DNA of 64,000 nt, from positions 1-64,000 of the forward strand of contig NZ_JBHLZU010000010.1 in assembly GCF_042429765.1 (NCBI RefSeq), in the 5' to 3' direction. The first letter of the stretch is position 1; each line of letters starts with the position of its first letter. The notes below the pieces were generated by a model, which did no database searches, was not told the DNA's origin, and worked only from the letters and a program-made list of their open reading frames with translations. The position numbers were made by a program, and so were the translations under genes. The stretch comes from Allokutzneria oryzae. Lineage in GTDB: Bacteria > Actinomycetota > Actinomycetes > Mycobacteriales > Pseudonocardiaceae. Shown here piece by piece: positions 17,380 through 26,578 of this stretch.

Positions 17380-18629
17380 ACCGGTACCGCCACCTTCACC
17401 ACCGTGCCTTCTCCGGGCGCGCTGCTCACCGCGAACGCGCCGCCGACCTGTTCGGTGCGGCCCTCAAGCCCTGGCAGCCCGAAGCCCTTCGGCTGGCTCG
17501 CCGGGTCGAACCCCGTTCCGTCGTCGGCGATCCGCAGCAGCACCGCCTCGTCGGTGAACTCCAGCGACACCGCGACCGAGCTCGCGTTGGCGTGCTTGCG
17601 CACGTTGTTCAGCGCCTCCTGCGTCGCGCGCAGCAGCACCACCTCGATGTCGGTGGCCAGCCGCCTCGGCTCGCCGGTGACCACGCACTCCGCCGGGACG
17701 TCCAGCTCGTGGCCGACCCGCTCGACCAGCCTGCGCAGCGCCTCGACCAACGACGAGGTCAGCAACGGCGCGGGGGTCAGCGCGCCGACCAGCGCCCGTG
17801 CCTCGTCCAGGTTCTCCCGCGCGGTGCGCACCGCGAGCCCGAGGTGCCGCCGTGCCAGCCGCTGGTCGACCGCACTGTCCATTTCGGACTCAGCGGCCTG
17901 CACCAGCGTCACGATGCTGGTGAACCCCTGCGCCAGGGTGTCGTGGATCTCGCCGGCCAGCCGCTCCCGCTCCGCCGAGACGCCCGCCTCGTGCGACAGC
18001 CGCGCCACCTCGGCGCGCGAGCTCTCCAGCTGCGCGATCAGCCGCTCGCGCTCGGCGTTCTCCGCGGCCGTCCGGTCCAGCCAGAAACCGAACGCCACCG
18101 AGTAGAAGGCGGTCATCAACGCGAAGATCCCGTAGGCCGCGACGGTCTGCCACAGCTCGCCGTCCAGGACCAGCACGACGACCGCGCTGAGGTCCAACGC
18201 GAGGATCATCACCGCGGCCAGCCCCAGCCGCACCGACATGAACAGCTGCGGGCCGAGCACGAACACGATCGAGCTCGCGTCCAGTGCCGCGGCCACCGCG
18301 GGGGCGTAGAGCACGGTGATGCCGACGACGTAGACGACGCCGAGCCAGCGCGGGCCCTTCCGCCCCATCGCCGCCCTGCCGACCAGGCAGTACCAGGCGG
18401 CGATCGCGAACAGCAACGCGATCGCCCTGTGCTTGTCGGAGTGGACGTTGTCCCGCCCGAGCAGGATGGTGACGACGGTCAGCACCAGGAACACGGCGAA
18501 AACCGCGTCCCAGACGGGAAAGACCCGCAGCAACGCGTTGTCCTGCCGGGCGGGGACGCGGTGCGTGCTGACCACACTGACCAGGTTCCGCCCGAGCCGC
18601 GTCCGCAGCGGTGTCTTCGGAGCCGTCAT
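17376..18629 (-). CDS. HisKA_3 sensor histidine kinase
   Basis: 417 residues. The N-terminal half has about six membrane helices (residues 40-200), then a coiled-coil and HisKA_3 dimerisation segment with the phosphoacceptor His in ERERLAGEIHDTLAQGF, and a C-terminal HATPase with N-box NVRKHANAS and G-box DDGTGFDPASQPKGFGLPGL. It would phosphorylate the overlapping NarL regulator. ATG 18629 (MTAPKTPLRTRLG) is preferred over an upstream extension. The signal is unknown; the sensor is membrane-embedded with little extracellular sequence, as in intramembrane-sensing kinases. Confidence 0.9.
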   Translation of the reverse strand: MTAPKTPLRTRLGRNLVSVVSTHRVPARQDNALLRVFPVWDAVFAVFLVLTVVTILLGRDNVHSDKHRAIALLFAIAAWYCLVGRAAMGRKGPRWLGVVYVVGITVLYAPAVAAALDASSIVFVLGPQLFMSVRLGLAAVMILALDLSAVVVLVLDGELWQTVAAYGIFALMTAFYSVAFGFWLDRTAAENAERERLIAQLESSRAEVARLSHEAGVSAERERLAGEIHDTLAQGFTSIVTLVQAAESEMDSAVDQRLARRHLGLAVRTARENLDEARALVGALTPAPLLTSSLVEALRRLVERVGHELDVPAECVVTGEPRRLATDIEVVLLRATQEALNNVRKHANASSVAVSLEFTDEAVLLRIADDGTGFDPASQPKGFGLPGLEGRTEQVGGAFAVSSAPGEGTVVKVAVPV

Positions 18630-18973
18630 CGCCCGACCCGGGAGCCGGACGACCGACCACGCCGACAGCACGCACGATCATCCGGGCGCTTCGAGCGGGA
18701 GAGCCGCGCCGTTGTGACCGTGCCCGCGCGGACCGCATGTCCTCCTTGTGTCCCGCGCGTGCCGCCGACCCTGTTCGCCCGGCTCCCGGAGCCCCCTCCG
18801 CCGTCGACAGCAACGGCGGCCGTGAACGGGAGCGCGGTCTCGGCATGGGCTGTGCCGAGGGACTCGTTCCCGTTCATGCCCCGATGCTGCCGGTGCGGAC
18901 CGGTGCCCCGCGACGAACGAGTGGTGGAACCGGCTGTCCACCGGCCGGTTGATGCGGCGCGGGCCATCGCGGC
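18630..18973. other. Intergenic region without supported gene
   Basis: 344 bp between the kinase start and the citA stop. Short open frames exist on both strands but show no family features or convincing RBS. It probably holds the promoter of the two-component operon; I could not define it. Confidence 0.5.
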
Positions 18974-20107
18974 TCAGACGGAGGTGACGGTGGCCCAGCC
19001 CTCGACGTCCTCGGGAGAGCGCGGGTCGGGGCCGACGTACTGCGCGGACGGCCGGACCAGCTTGCCGGTGCGCTTCTGCTCCATGATGTGTGCGCACCAG
19101 CCCGCGGTCCGCGCGCAGGTGAACATCGCGGGCATCATGTGCGGCGGCACCTGGGCGAAGTCCAGGATCACCGCCGCCCAGAACTCCACGTTGGTCTCGA
19201 TCGCGCGGTCCGGCCGCCGCTCGCGCAGTTCGGCCAGCGCGGCCTGCTCCAGTGCGGCCGCGGCCTCGTACCGCTGAGCCCCCAGCTCCTGACACGTCCG
19301 GCGCAGCACCCGTGCCCTCGGGTCCTCGGCGCGGTAGACGCGGTGCCCGAAACCCATCAGCCGTTCCTTGCGGTCGAGGATGCCGGTGACCACGCCGCGC
19401 GCGTCGCCGGTCCGCTCGACCTCCTCGATCATCGGCAGCACCCTGGCCGGGGCGCCGCCGTGCAGCGGGCCGGACATCGCGCCGATCGCGCCGGAGAGCG
19501 AGGCGGCGACGTCGGCGCCGGTGGAGGCGATCACGCGCGCCGTGAAGGTGGAGGCGTTGAGGCCGTGCTCGGCGGCGGAGACCCAGTAGGCGTCGATCGC
19601 CTTGACGTGGGCGGGGTCCGGTTCGCCGCGCCAGCGGGTCATGAAGCGCTCGGTGATCGTGCGGCACTCGTCGATGCGGTCCTGCGGGACGGCGGGGATG
19701 CCGATGCCGCGCGCGGACTGGGCCACATAGGACAGTGCCATCACCGAGGCGCGGGCGAGCTCCTCGCGCGCGGTCTCGTCGGAGATGTCCAGCAGCGGGC
19801 GGTATCCCCAGATCGGCGCGACCATCGCCAGCGCCGCCTGCACGTCGACGCGGACGTCGCCGGTGTGCACCGGGATGGGGAACGGCTCGGCCGGCGGGAG
19901 CCCCGCGCCGAAGCGGCCGTCGACGAGCAGCGCCCACACGTCGCCGAAGGTGACGCGGCCCGCGAGCTCCTCGATGTCCACGCCCCGGTAGCGCAGCGCG
20001 CCGCCGTCGCGGTCGGGCTCCGCGATCTCCGTGCGGAAGGCGACTACGCCTTCGAGGCCCGGTCGGAACCCGTTGTCGTGGTTCGCATCCTGCACCGCGT
20101 TGTGCAT
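18974..20107 (-). CDS. citA: Citrate synthase 2
   Basis: A 377-residue citrate synthase, shorter than the GltA in this window. It condenses oxaloacetate and acetyl-CoA. Motifs are LRYRGVDIEEL near the N terminus, SGPLHGGAPARVL in the active site (catalytic His), MGFGHRVYRAEDPRARVL, and the C-terminal RPSAQYVGPDPR. The start is ATG 20107, directly after RBS AGGAGG; the frame is open to 20326 but that part overlaps the promoter region. It corresponds to M. tuberculosis CitA (Rv0889c). A GCCGTC-TTC-GACGGC hairpin immediately precedes the RBS and could affect translation. Confidence 0.92.
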   Translation of the reverse strand: MHNAVQDANHDNGFRPGLEGVVAFRTEIAEPDRDGGALRYRGVDIEELAGRVTFGDVWALLVDGRFGAGLPPAEPFPIPVHTGDVRVDVQAALAMVAPIWGYRPLLDISDETAREELARASVMALSYVAQSARGIGIPAVPQDRIDECRTITERFMTRWRGEPDPAHVKAIDAYWVSAAEHGLNASTFTARVIASTGADVAASLSGAIGAMSGPLHGGAPARVLPMIEEVERTGDARGVVTGILDRKERLMGFGHRVYRAEDPRARVLRRTCQELGAQRYEAAAALEQAALAELRERRPDRAIETNVEFWAAVILDFAQVPPHMMPAMFTCARTAGWCAHIMEQKRTGKLVRPSAQYVGPDPRSPEDVEGWATVTSV

Positions 20108-20122
20108 AGGTTCGCCTCCTGA

Positions 20123-20137
20123 GCCGTCTTCGACGGC
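20123..20137. promoter_or_regulatory. Small hairpin abutting the citA RBS
   Basis: GCCGTCTTCGACGGC is a perfect 6-bp stem with a 3-nt loop, ending 2 nt from the citA AGGAGG. It may influence ribosome access; no more can be said. Confidence 0.3.
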
Positions 20138-20343
20138 AAGCCTCTTTAGTGGCCCCCGGGTGTGCTTTACAAGGTGGCCTTCTATCTGTTTCGGTGCAGT
20201 AACCCTCCTCCCCAACACTCGGTGGCAGCAATCACCTCGTGCGGTGGCGTGCATCACCGGCCAGGCGGTTTCGAAAAGTGTGCCGAGGCCGTACGGTCCG
20301 CTCTCACGGGCTTGGTCGGCCAGCAATTCCGGGAGGGAACGTC

Positions 20344-20997
20344 ATGCCGGACGTGAACATCGCACTGCCAGCCATGAGGGTGTCCTACGAGGCCGGCGTG
20401 CTGGACGAGTCCTCGCTGGCCGGAACATGGCATGAGCAGCTGCGCCTGTGGCTTGACGAGGCGATCGAGGCCAAGATCCCCGAGCCCAACGCGATGGTGC
20501 TGGCCACCGCCGACCGAGAAGGCCGCCCCTCCTCACGCACGGTGCTCCTTAAAGGACTCGATGACCGAGGAGTGGTGTTCTTCACCAACTACACCTCGAA
20601 CAAGAGTCACGATCTGTTGGCGACGCGGTACGCCTCCGCCACTTTCCCGTGGTTCTCGATGCAACGTCAGGTGAGCATCCGCGGCGGAGTGGAAAAGGTG
20701 AACGCCGCGGAGACCGCCGAGTACTGGAACAGCCGCCCGCGTGGTTCGCAGCTCGGCGCGTGGGCATCGCCGCAGTCCCGGGTGGTCACCGGCCGCAACA
20801 CGCTGAACTCCGCGCTGAACTCGGTACGCAGGCGCTTCGCCGAGTCCGAGCAGATCCCGGTTCCGCCGCACTGGGGCGGCTGGCGGATCCGGCCGGAGAT
20901 CGTGGAGTTCTGGCAGGGCCGCGAGGACCGGATGCACGACCGGCTGCGCTTCCGCGACAACCGCGACGGGTGGAAGGTCGAGCGGCTGGCGCCCTGA
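20344..20997 (+). CDS. pdxH: Pyridoxamine 5'-phosphate oxidase
   Basis: A 217-residue FMN enzyme that oxidises pyridoxine and pyridoxamine phosphate to pyridoxal 5'-phosphate. It shows the family sequence throughout: MRVSYEAGVLDE, NAMVLATADREGRPSSRTVLLKG, FFTNYTSNKSHDL, FPWFSMQRQVSIRG, YWNSRPRGSQLGAWASPQS, and the C-terminal signature EFWQGREDRMHDRLRFRDN with W..ERLAP. ATG 20344 has GGGAGG about 6 nt upstream. It is transcribed divergently from citA across about 236 bp. Confidence 0.95.
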   Translation: MPDVNIALPAMRVSYEAGVLDESSLAGTWHEQLRLWLDEAIEAKIPEPNAMVLATADREGRPSSRTVLLKGLDDRGVVFFTNYTSNKSHDLLATRYASATFPWFSMQRQVSIRGGVEKVNAAETAEYWNSRPRGSQLGAWASPQSRVVTGRNTLNSALNSVRRRFAESEQIPVPPHWGGWRIRPEIVEFWQGREDRMHDRLRFRDNRDGWKVERLAP

Positions 20998-21106
20998 GCC
21001 CTTACGTCCTTGGTGTCGGGGGTTTGCCGGGACCCGGCCGCGCACTTCTGTCGGGTAACCGACAAATGCGTTCCCATGTCAGCTGATGCTTACCTAGCCT
21101 CAGTGC

Positions 21107-22432
21107 GTGGATGACGCGGCCGGTTCCCAACCCCAGAGCTCCGAGACCATCGATCCGCCCGCCCGCCGGGGGCGGCTGCGCCGGATCGTGATCGACACCG
21201 AACCGCTGCGCATCCCCGCGTTCCGGCGGCTGTGGCTGTCCGGCGTGGTCACCGCGGTGGGCAGCCAGCTCGGCACGGTCGCGGTGCCCAAGCAGCTCTA
21301 CGACCTCACCGGCTCCTCGGCCTGGGTCGGGCTCGCGGGCGCCTTCGCCGTGGTCCCGCTGATCGTCTTCGGACTGTGGGGCGGCGCCATCGCCGACGCG
21401 GTCGACCGCCGCAAGCTGCTTCTGGTGACAAACGTTGGCGTCGCGCTGACCTCGGTGTTGCTCTGGGCCCAGGCGGCGACCGAGCTCAACTCGCCGTGGG
21501 TCGTGCTGGTGCTCCTCGGCATGCAGCAGGCGTTCTTCGCGGTGAACATGCCGACCCGCAGCGCGGTGATCGCCCGGCTGATCCCGGTGCACCTGATGCC
21601 ATCGGCCCAGGCGCTGAGCTCGACCACGTTCTCCCTGTCCGCGGTCTTCGGTCCGCTGCTGGCGGGCGCGCTGCTGCCGATCGTCGGTGTGTCGGCGCTG
21701 TTCCTGATCGACGCCGTCGCCCTGACCGCCACCCTGTGGGCGGTCTACCGGCTGCCGCCGCTGCCGCCGCTCACCGACTCGACCTCGCGCCGTGCCGGGC
21801 TGCGCGAGGTGGTCGACGGCTTCCGGTACGTGGCGACCCGCAGCGTCCTGCTGGCCTCGTTCCTGCTCGACATCATCGCGATGGTGGCCGGGATGCCCCG
21901 TGCGCTGTTCCCGGAGATGGCCGAGCGCACCTTCGGCGACCCGCCCGGAGGTGGTTCGGCGCTGGGGCTGCTCTACGCGGCCATTCCGCTGGGTGCGGGG
22001 GTCTGCGGCCTCTTCTCCGGGTGGCTGATGCGGGTCCAGCGGCACGGCGTCGCGATCGCGTTCTCCGTCGTCGCGTGGGGCGTGGCGGTGATCGGGTTCG
22101 GCCTGTCGGGCTCGGTGTGGTGGGCCGTCGCCTTCCTGGCCCTCGCCGGTGCCGCGGACATGGTGTCGATGGTCTTCCGGGGTGCGATGCTCCAGGCCGC
22201 GGTCACCGACGAGATGCGCGGCCGGATGCAGGGCATGTTCACGGTCGTGGTCGCGGGCGGCCCGCGCGTGGCGGACATGCTGCACGGCGCCGCCGGAGCC
22301 TCGGTCGGCGCCGGTGTCGCGGCGGCGGGAGGAGGCGCCCTGGTGGTGGTCCTGACCGTCGTCGCCGTCGTGTTGCTGCCCGCGTTCTGGCGCTACGTCG
22401 CTCCTAGAGCAGAGGCGCCAGCCCAGAGGTGA
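21107..22432 (+). CDS. MFS transporter, EntS-like exporter family
   Basis: A 441-residue major facilitator protein with about twelve hydrophobic segments. It opens with a charged N terminus, then FRRLWLSGVVTAVGSQLGTVAVPKQLYDLTGS, typical of the MFS_3 (EntS/macrolide-exporter-like) group, and has the loop motif GGAIADAVDRRKLL between helices 2 and 3. Substrate unknown. GTG 21107 has TAGCCT 6 nt upstream, consistent with a leaderless transcript. Its 3' end overlaps the convergent arginase-family gene by 29 bp. Confidence 0.82.
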   Translation: MDDAAGSQPQSSETIDPPARRGRLRRIVIDTEPLRIPAFRRLWLSGVVTAVGSQLGTVAVPKQLYDLTGSSAWVGLAGAFAVVPLIVFGLWGGAIADAVDRRKLLLVTNVGVALTSVLLWAQAATELNSPWVVLVLLGMQQAFFAVNMPTRSAVIARLIPVHLMPSAQALSSTTFSLSAVFGPLLAGALLPIVGVSALFLIDAVALTATLWAVYRLPPLPPLTDSTSRRAGLREVVDGFRYVATRSVLLASFLLDIIAMVAGMPRALFPEMAERTFGDPPGGGSALGLLYAAIPLGAGVCGLFSGWLMRVQRHGVAIAFSVVAWGVAVIGFGLSGSVWWAVAFLALAGAADMVSMVFRGAMLQAAVTDEMRGRMQGMFTVVVAGGPRVADMLHGAAGASVGAGVAAAGGGALVVVLTVVAVVLLPAFWRYVAPRAEAPAQR

Positions 22433-23300
22433 GGGTCGCGACGAGGGCGGCGGCCAGGGTGCCGTCCGGGTCCAGATCCGGGTCGAACACGGTGACCTCC
22501 AGTCCCAGGCAGGTGGGGGCCGAGGTCAGTCCGGCCAGCAGCTCCGCCAGCTCGGCGTGGTCCAGGCCGCCCGGGTCCGGGCTGTCCACCGCGGGCATGA
22601 TCGCCGCGTCGAGCACGTCGACGTCCAGGTGCACCCAGAACCCGTCCAGCCGGTCGAGCCGTTCCCGAGCCCACCGTGCGGTCTCGCCGGTGCCCGCCGC
22701 CTTGGTCGCTGCGGCGGTGCGGACCAGGATCTCGGTGCCCGCGAGCTCGTCGAGCGCCTCGTCGTCCTCCCGGATTCCGAGCAGCACCACGGTGTCGTCG
22801 GCGAACAGCGGCCCCTTGTCGTCCACATCGGACAGATCGGCTTGGCCGCGGCCGGTCGCCAGCGCCAGTGCCTCGCCCGCAGCCGCGCCCACGTGCTCGG
22901 AGTTGCCGGGGTGCCGGAAGTCGGAGTGCCCGTCCAGGTAGACCAGCCCGGCGCGGCCGACGTGACGGCGCGCCGCCGCTCCCGTGCCGAGCAGGATGCC
23001 GCAGTCGCCGCCCAGGACCACCGGGAACAGGCCGGAGTCGAGCAGCCTGCCCACGCGCTCCGCCAGCCGCTCGGCGTAGGCGGCGATCAGGGGCGCGTGG
23101 AAGACGCCGTCGCCCGGCTGCCAGTCCTCGCGGTCGTAGCGCGGCGCGACAAGGTGCCCTGCGTCGACCGCGCCGAGCTTGGACAGCAGTCCGGCCTCCC
23201 GCAGTGCGCCGGGGGCCTTGGCGGTTCCCGGCACCGTTCCCGGCTTCGGCGGGCGCAGGCCGAGGTTCGACGGGGCGTCCAGCGCGGCGATGGGCTTCAT
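22404..23300 (-). CDS. Arginase/agmatinase-fold hydrolase
   Basis: A 298-residue ureohydrolase-family protein. The dimanganese motifs are present in order: GGDCGILLG, LDGHSDFRHPGNS (DxHxD pattern) and HLDVDVLDAAIMPAVDSP (DxD), followed by GLEVTVFDPDLD. These predict hydrolysis of a guanidino compound such as arginine, agmatine, guanidinobutyrate or formiminoglutamate. The specificity cannot be read by eye. ATG 23300 is used; GTG 23309 is an alternative. It stands alone, divergent from the DUF2975/XRE pair. Confidence 0.82.
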   Translation of the reverse strand: MKPIAALDAPSNLGLRPPKPGTVPGTAKAPGALREAGLLSKLGAVDAGHLVAPRYDREDWQPGDGVFHAPLIAAYAERLAERVGRLLDSGLFPVVLGGDCGILLGTGAAARRHVGRAGLVYLDGHSDFRHPGNSEHVGAAAGEALALATGRGQADLSDVDDKGPLFADDTVVLLGIREDDEALDELAGTEILVRTAAATKAAGTGETARWARERLDRLDGFWVHLDVDVLDAAIMPAVDSPDPGGLDHAELAELLAGLTSAPTCLGLEVTVFDPDLDPDGTLAAALVATLTSGLAPLL

Positions 23301-23315
23301 GCGAACCACCGTAGC

Positions 23316-23331
23316 AGTAACAGTGGTTACT
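23316..23331. promoter_or_regulatory. Inverted-repeat operator candidate
   Basis: AGTAAC-AGTG-GTTACT is a perfect 6-4-6 inverted repeat between the divergent arginase-family gene and the DUF2975/XRE pair. The XRE regulator encoded downstream is the obvious candidate to bind it. Confidence 0.5.
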
Positions 23332-23354
23332 GGCCGATCATCCAGCTGCTGCTG

Positions 23355-23914
23355 GTGTTCTGGGCCTTCGGCGGCGCTGTCGCCGTAGTCGCCGCCGTGT
23401 TCGGCTCCGGGTCGTTCCTCTTCTTCGGCACGGACCAGCTCTGCGTCGAGACCGGCGGCGTCACCGGCGTCGAGGTGCCCGTCAGGGACCTGCGACCCGG
23501 CGCCAGCGCGTTCAGCAGCGAGATCCGGTTCTGCGCGAGTCCCGTCACCGGGGGGGGCAGCGCTTCGTGTGGGGACTGGCGAACGTGCCCAGCCTGATCG
23601 TGCGGCTCATCGCGCTGCTGCTCGGTCTGCGCCTGGTGAGCGGCATTCGGGACGGCGGCCTGCACACGTCGTCCACGGTGCGACGCCTGCGGGTGCTCGG
23701 CTGGCTGCTGCTGCTCGGGTGCGTCGCGGTGAGCCTGGTCGAGGCCTTCGCCCGCAGCGGCTTCCTGGCGACCTTGTTCCCCGCGGGTGCGCCCTGGTTC
23801 GAGCAGTGGGACTTCCCGCTGTGGGCGGTCGTCCTCGGTTGTGTGCTGCTGTCCTTCGCGAAGATCATCCGTATCGGCAGCGAGATGCGGGAAGACCTCG
23901 AAGGGACTGTGTAG
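23355..23914 (+). pseudogene. DUF2975-type membrane protein, frameshifted at a G8 run
   Basis: Two frames together read as one DUF2975-like protein. The first, up to about 23557, gives FWAFGGAVAVVAAVFGSG and DQLCVETGGVTGVEVPVRDL; the second, from about 23558 to 23914, gives QRFVWGLANVPSLIVRL, LLGLRLVSGIR, LGWLLLLGCVAVSLVEAF and LWAVVLGCVLLSFAKIIRIG. The join is a run of eight G (23550-23557); one more G, or a -1 ribosomal slip, restores TGGGQRFVWGLAN. The 5' end is also doubtful: only GTG 23355, with no RBS, is available. Homologues are membrane proteins of unknown function paired with a small XRE regulator, as here. Confidence 0.65.
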
Positions 23915-24142
23915 ATGCCACCGGCGGACACCGACGCGAACGGAGTCCGCGTGCACCTCGACCGGCTGCTCGCCGAGCGGGGGGTGACGCTGACCGAGCT
24001 GTCCGAGCGGGTCGGGGTGACCCAGGCGAACCTGTCGATCCTGAAGAACGGACGGGCGAGGGCGATCAGGTTCAGCACGCTGGCGCGGCTGTGCGAGGTG
24101 CTCGACTGCCAGCCGGGCGACCTGCTCAGCCACGGCGGCTGA
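23915..24142 (+). CDS. Small XRE/Cro-C1 family regulator (YozG-like)
   Basis: 75 residues comprising little more than one helix-turn-helix domain: VRVHLDRLLAERGVTLTELSERVG, then VTQANLSILKNGRARAIRFSTL and LARLCEVLDCQPGDLL, the C-terminal signature of this family. The ATG follows the DUF2975 stop directly (TAGATG), so the pair is one operon. It probably autoregulates through the AGTAAC inverted repeat upstream. It is intact although its partner gene is frameshifted. Confidence 0.85.
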   Translation: MPPADTDANGVRVHLDRLLAERGVTLTELSERVGVTQANLSILKNGRARAIRFSTLARLCEVLDCQPGDLLSHGG

Positions 24143-24241
24143 TTCGAAAACTTTTTGCCGGGTAACCATTTGACCTAGCTGGGAGCGCGCCTGGCGCGGT
24201 CAGCTTCTTCTCCGCAACGTGACCAGGCACACTCTGTGGTC

Positions 24242-25633
24242 ATGTCCGAGACGACGTCGCCCAGCCCGGCCGCCGCTGCCGCCGACGGCCAACCGGAGCT
24301 GAAGCGGGCCATTGGCTCGAAACTGCTGTTGTTCTTCGTGATCGGTGACATCCTGGGTACCGGCGTCTACGCGCTCACCGGGACCGTCTCCGGCAAGGTC
24401 GGAGGGGCGCTGTGGGTGCCCTTCCTCATCGCTTTCGCGGTGGCCTTCCTCACCGCGTTCAGCTACCTGGAGCTTGTTGGTAAATATCCGAAAGCGGCGG
24501 GTGCGGCCCTCTACACCAACCGCGCCTTCAAGATGCCGTTCCTGACGTTCATGGTCGCGTTCGCGGTCATGTGCTCCGGCATCACCTCGGCCTCCTCGGC
24601 CGCGGTCGCCTTCGGTGGCACCTACCTCAAGGAGTTCGTCACCGCTCCGACGACGATCGTCGCGATCGGCTTCCTCGCGCTGCTCGCCTTCATCAACTTC
24701 CGCGGCGTCGGCGAGTCGGTGAAGGCCAACGTGGTGCTGACGCTGATCGAGCTGTCCGGCCTGGTGATCATCATCGCCATCGGTGTGTTCGCCGTGGTCA
24801 ACGGCCAGGGCGACCCGAGCCGCCTGGTGGAGTTCAACACCGCCGACCAGTCCGCGTGGATCGCGATCACCTCCGCGACCTCGCTGGCGTTCTTCGCGAT
24901 GGTGGGCTTCGAGGACTCGGTCAACATGGCCGAGGAGTGCAAGGACCCGGTCCGGATCTTCCCGCGCTCGATGCTGATGGGCATGGGCGTCGCGGGCTCG
25001 ATCTACCTGCTGGTCGCGATCACCTCCTCGCTGCTGGTCAGCAGCGAGGACCTGAAGAACGCGGGCTCCAAGGCGCTGCTCACCGTCGTCCAGGTCGGCG
25101 CCCCGGCGTTCCCGCTGGCGCTGTTCGCCTTCATCGGCCTGTTCGCGGTCGCCAACTCGGCGCTGATCAACATGCTGATGGCCAGCCGCCTCGTCTACGG
25201 CATGGCCAACGAGAAGATCATCCCGATGCCGTTCGCCAAGGTGCACCAGACGCGGCGCACCCCGTGGATCGCCATCGTGTTCACCAGCCTGATCGCGGTC
25301 GGGCTGGTCTCGACCATGGACATCAGCGTGCTCGGCGGCACCACCGCCCTGCTGCTGCTGGCGGTGTTCACCATCGTCAACATCGCCTGCTTGGTGCTGC
25401 GCAAGGAGACGGTCGAGCACAAGCACTTCAGGGCGCCGACGATCGTCCCGATCCTGGGCGCGATCACCTGCGCGTACCTGGCGCTGCCGTTCTCCGGCCG
25501 GGCATCGACCGACTACGTGCTCGCGGGCGTGCTGCTCGGCATCGGCCTGGTGCTCTGGGTGGTCAACTGGCTGTTCTTCCGGCGCAAGGAGGGCATCAAG
25601 GCGGACTTCGACCCCGCCGCGCTCAGCAAGTAG
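24242..25633 (+). CDS. APC-family amino acid permease
   Basis: A 463-residue transporter of the amino acid-polyamine-organocation superfamily with about twelve hydrophobic segments. The first helix carries FFVIGDILGTGVYALTGTV, the unwound substrate-binding glycine motif. Others are SYLELVGKYPKAAGAALYTNRAF, AFFAMVGFEDSVNMAEECKDPVRIFPRSML and MASRLVYGMANEKIIPMPF. It imports or exchanges an amino acid or amine; the substrate is not predictable. The start is ATG 24242, with no strong RBS. The adjacent epimerase starts only 27 bp after its stop but has its own leaderless-type promoter. Confidence 0.87.
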   Translation: MSETTSPSPAAAAADGQPELKRAIGSKLLLFFVIGDILGTGVYALTGTVSGKVGGALWVPFLIAFAVAFLTAFSYLELVGKYPKAAGAALYTNRAFKMPFLTFMVAFAVMCSGITSASSAAVAFGGTYLKEFVTAPTTIVAIGFLALLAFINFRGVGESVKANVVLTLIELSGLVIIIAIGVFAVVNGQGDPSRLVEFNTADQSAWIAITSATSLAFFAMVGFEDSVNMAEECKDPVRIFPRSMLMGMGVAGSIYLLVAITSSLLVSSEDLKNAGSKALLTVVQVGAPAFPLALFAFIGLFAVANSALINMLMASRLVYGMANEKIIPMPFAKVHQTRRTPWIAIVFTSLIAVGLVSTMDISVLGGTTALLLLAVFTIVNIACLVLRKETVEHKHFRAPTIVPILGAITCAYLALPFSGRASTDYVLAGVLLGIGLVLWVVNWLFFRRKEGIKADFDPAALSK

Positions 25634-25660
25634 CACTGAATCGTTCCGTAGGCTGCCCCC

Positions 25661-26578
25661 ATGGGAGCGGGGCGGCCTACGGGCGAGCAGTTCGAGATCA
25701 CCAACGGCGCGGCACGGGTGGTCGTCACCGAGGTCGGTGCGAGTCTTCGGGTGTTCGAGGTCGGCGGCGTGCCGTACGTGACCACCTACCCCGAGACCGA
25801 CGCGCCGCCGCTGTCCGCGGGCCTGGTGCTCGCACCGTGGCCGAACCGGGTGCGCGACGGCCAGTGGAGCTTCTACGGCGAGCCGCAGCAGCTGGAGCTG
25901 TCCGAGTCCCCGCGCAGGGTGGCCATCCACGGCCTGACCCGCACGATCGGGTGGCAGGTGCTGGAGCGCTCGACCGAGGCGATCACCCTGGGCGTGCTGA
26001 TCGAGAGCCAGCCCGGCTGGCCGGTGCCGCTGCGCACGAGCGTCCGCTACGCCCTCGACGCCGACGGCGGCCTGACCGTCACGCACACCGTGCTCAACGT
26101 CGGCGACCGCACGACCCCGTTCGGCGTCGGCGTCCACCCCTACCCGCGCGCGGGCCACGCCGCCGCCTACGAGTGCACCCTCCAGCTCGCCGCGACGACC
26201 AATCTCCCGGTCGACCCGGAGCGCCTGCTGCCCAACGGTCCGGTGGCCCCGCTCGCCGGTGAGGACTTCGACTTCCGGGAGCCGCGCGAGCTCGACGGGA
26301 TGCTGCTCGACCACACCTACGGCGGGTGCGTCCCCGAGGAGGACGGGATCATCCGGCACCGCCTCGTCGGCCCGGACACCGGCGTGGAGATCTGGGCGGA
26401 GCCGGACTTCGGCTGGGTCCAGGTGTACTCGACGACGGGCTTCCCCGGAGCCTCCTCCGCGATCGCCGTCGAGCCGATGACCTGCCCGACGAACGCGCTC
26501 AACTCCGGCATCGACCTGCGCGAGCTGGCGCCGGGGGAGAGCTGGGCCGGGAGCTGGGGACTGCGCCCGATGTCCTGA
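25661..26578 (+). CDS. Aldose 1-epimerase family protein
   Basis: A 305-residue galactose-mutarotase-like protein. It has the strand ITNGAARVVVTEVGASLRVFEVGG, APWPNRVRDGQWSF with the conserved Asn-Arg, IHGLTRTIGW (His), VGVHPYPRAG (second His) and EPMTCPTNALNSG (Glu). These are the substrate-binding and catalytic positions of the family, so it should interconvert anomers of a hexose or hexose derivative. ATG 25661 is preceded by TAGGCT at 6 nt, a leaderless-type arrangement. It is followed by an amidohydrolase and a sugar-type kinase on the same strand. Confidence 0.85.
   Translation: MGAGRPTGEQFEITNGAARVVVTEVGASLRVFEVGGVPYVTTYPETDAPPLSAGLVLAPWPNRVRDGQWSFYGEPQQLELSESPRRVAIHGLTRTIGWQVLERSTEAITLGVLIESQPGWPVPLRTSVRYALDADGGLTVTHTVLNVGDRTTPFGVGVHPYPRAGHAAAYECTLQLAATTNLPVDPERLLPNGPVAPLAGEDFDFREPRELDGMLLDHTYGGCVPEEDGIIRHRLVGPDTGVEIWAEPDFGWVQVYSTTGFPGASSAIAVEPMTCPTNALNSGIDLRELAPGESWAGSWGLRPMS

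Noticed and set aside
18626..18967. 113-codon open frame in the gap between kinase and citA
   Set aside because: Arg/Gly/Thr-rich, no RBS, no family; most likely non-coding promoter region.
21081..21106. Iron-box-like sequence before the MFS gene (TTACCTAGCC)
   Set aside because: Only one half resembles a DtxR/IdeR site; the other half does not match, and the sequence is better read as a TANNNT -10.
22557..23354. Open frame upstream of, and in frame with, the DUF2975 N-terminal part
   Set aside because: It is antisense to the arginase-family gene; only the section after about 23325 has membrane-protein character.
24200..26359. 719-codon open frame antisense to the permease and epimerase
   Set aside because: Same reason; the composition (Asp/Arg/Gly-rich, no domains) is that of a shadow frame.
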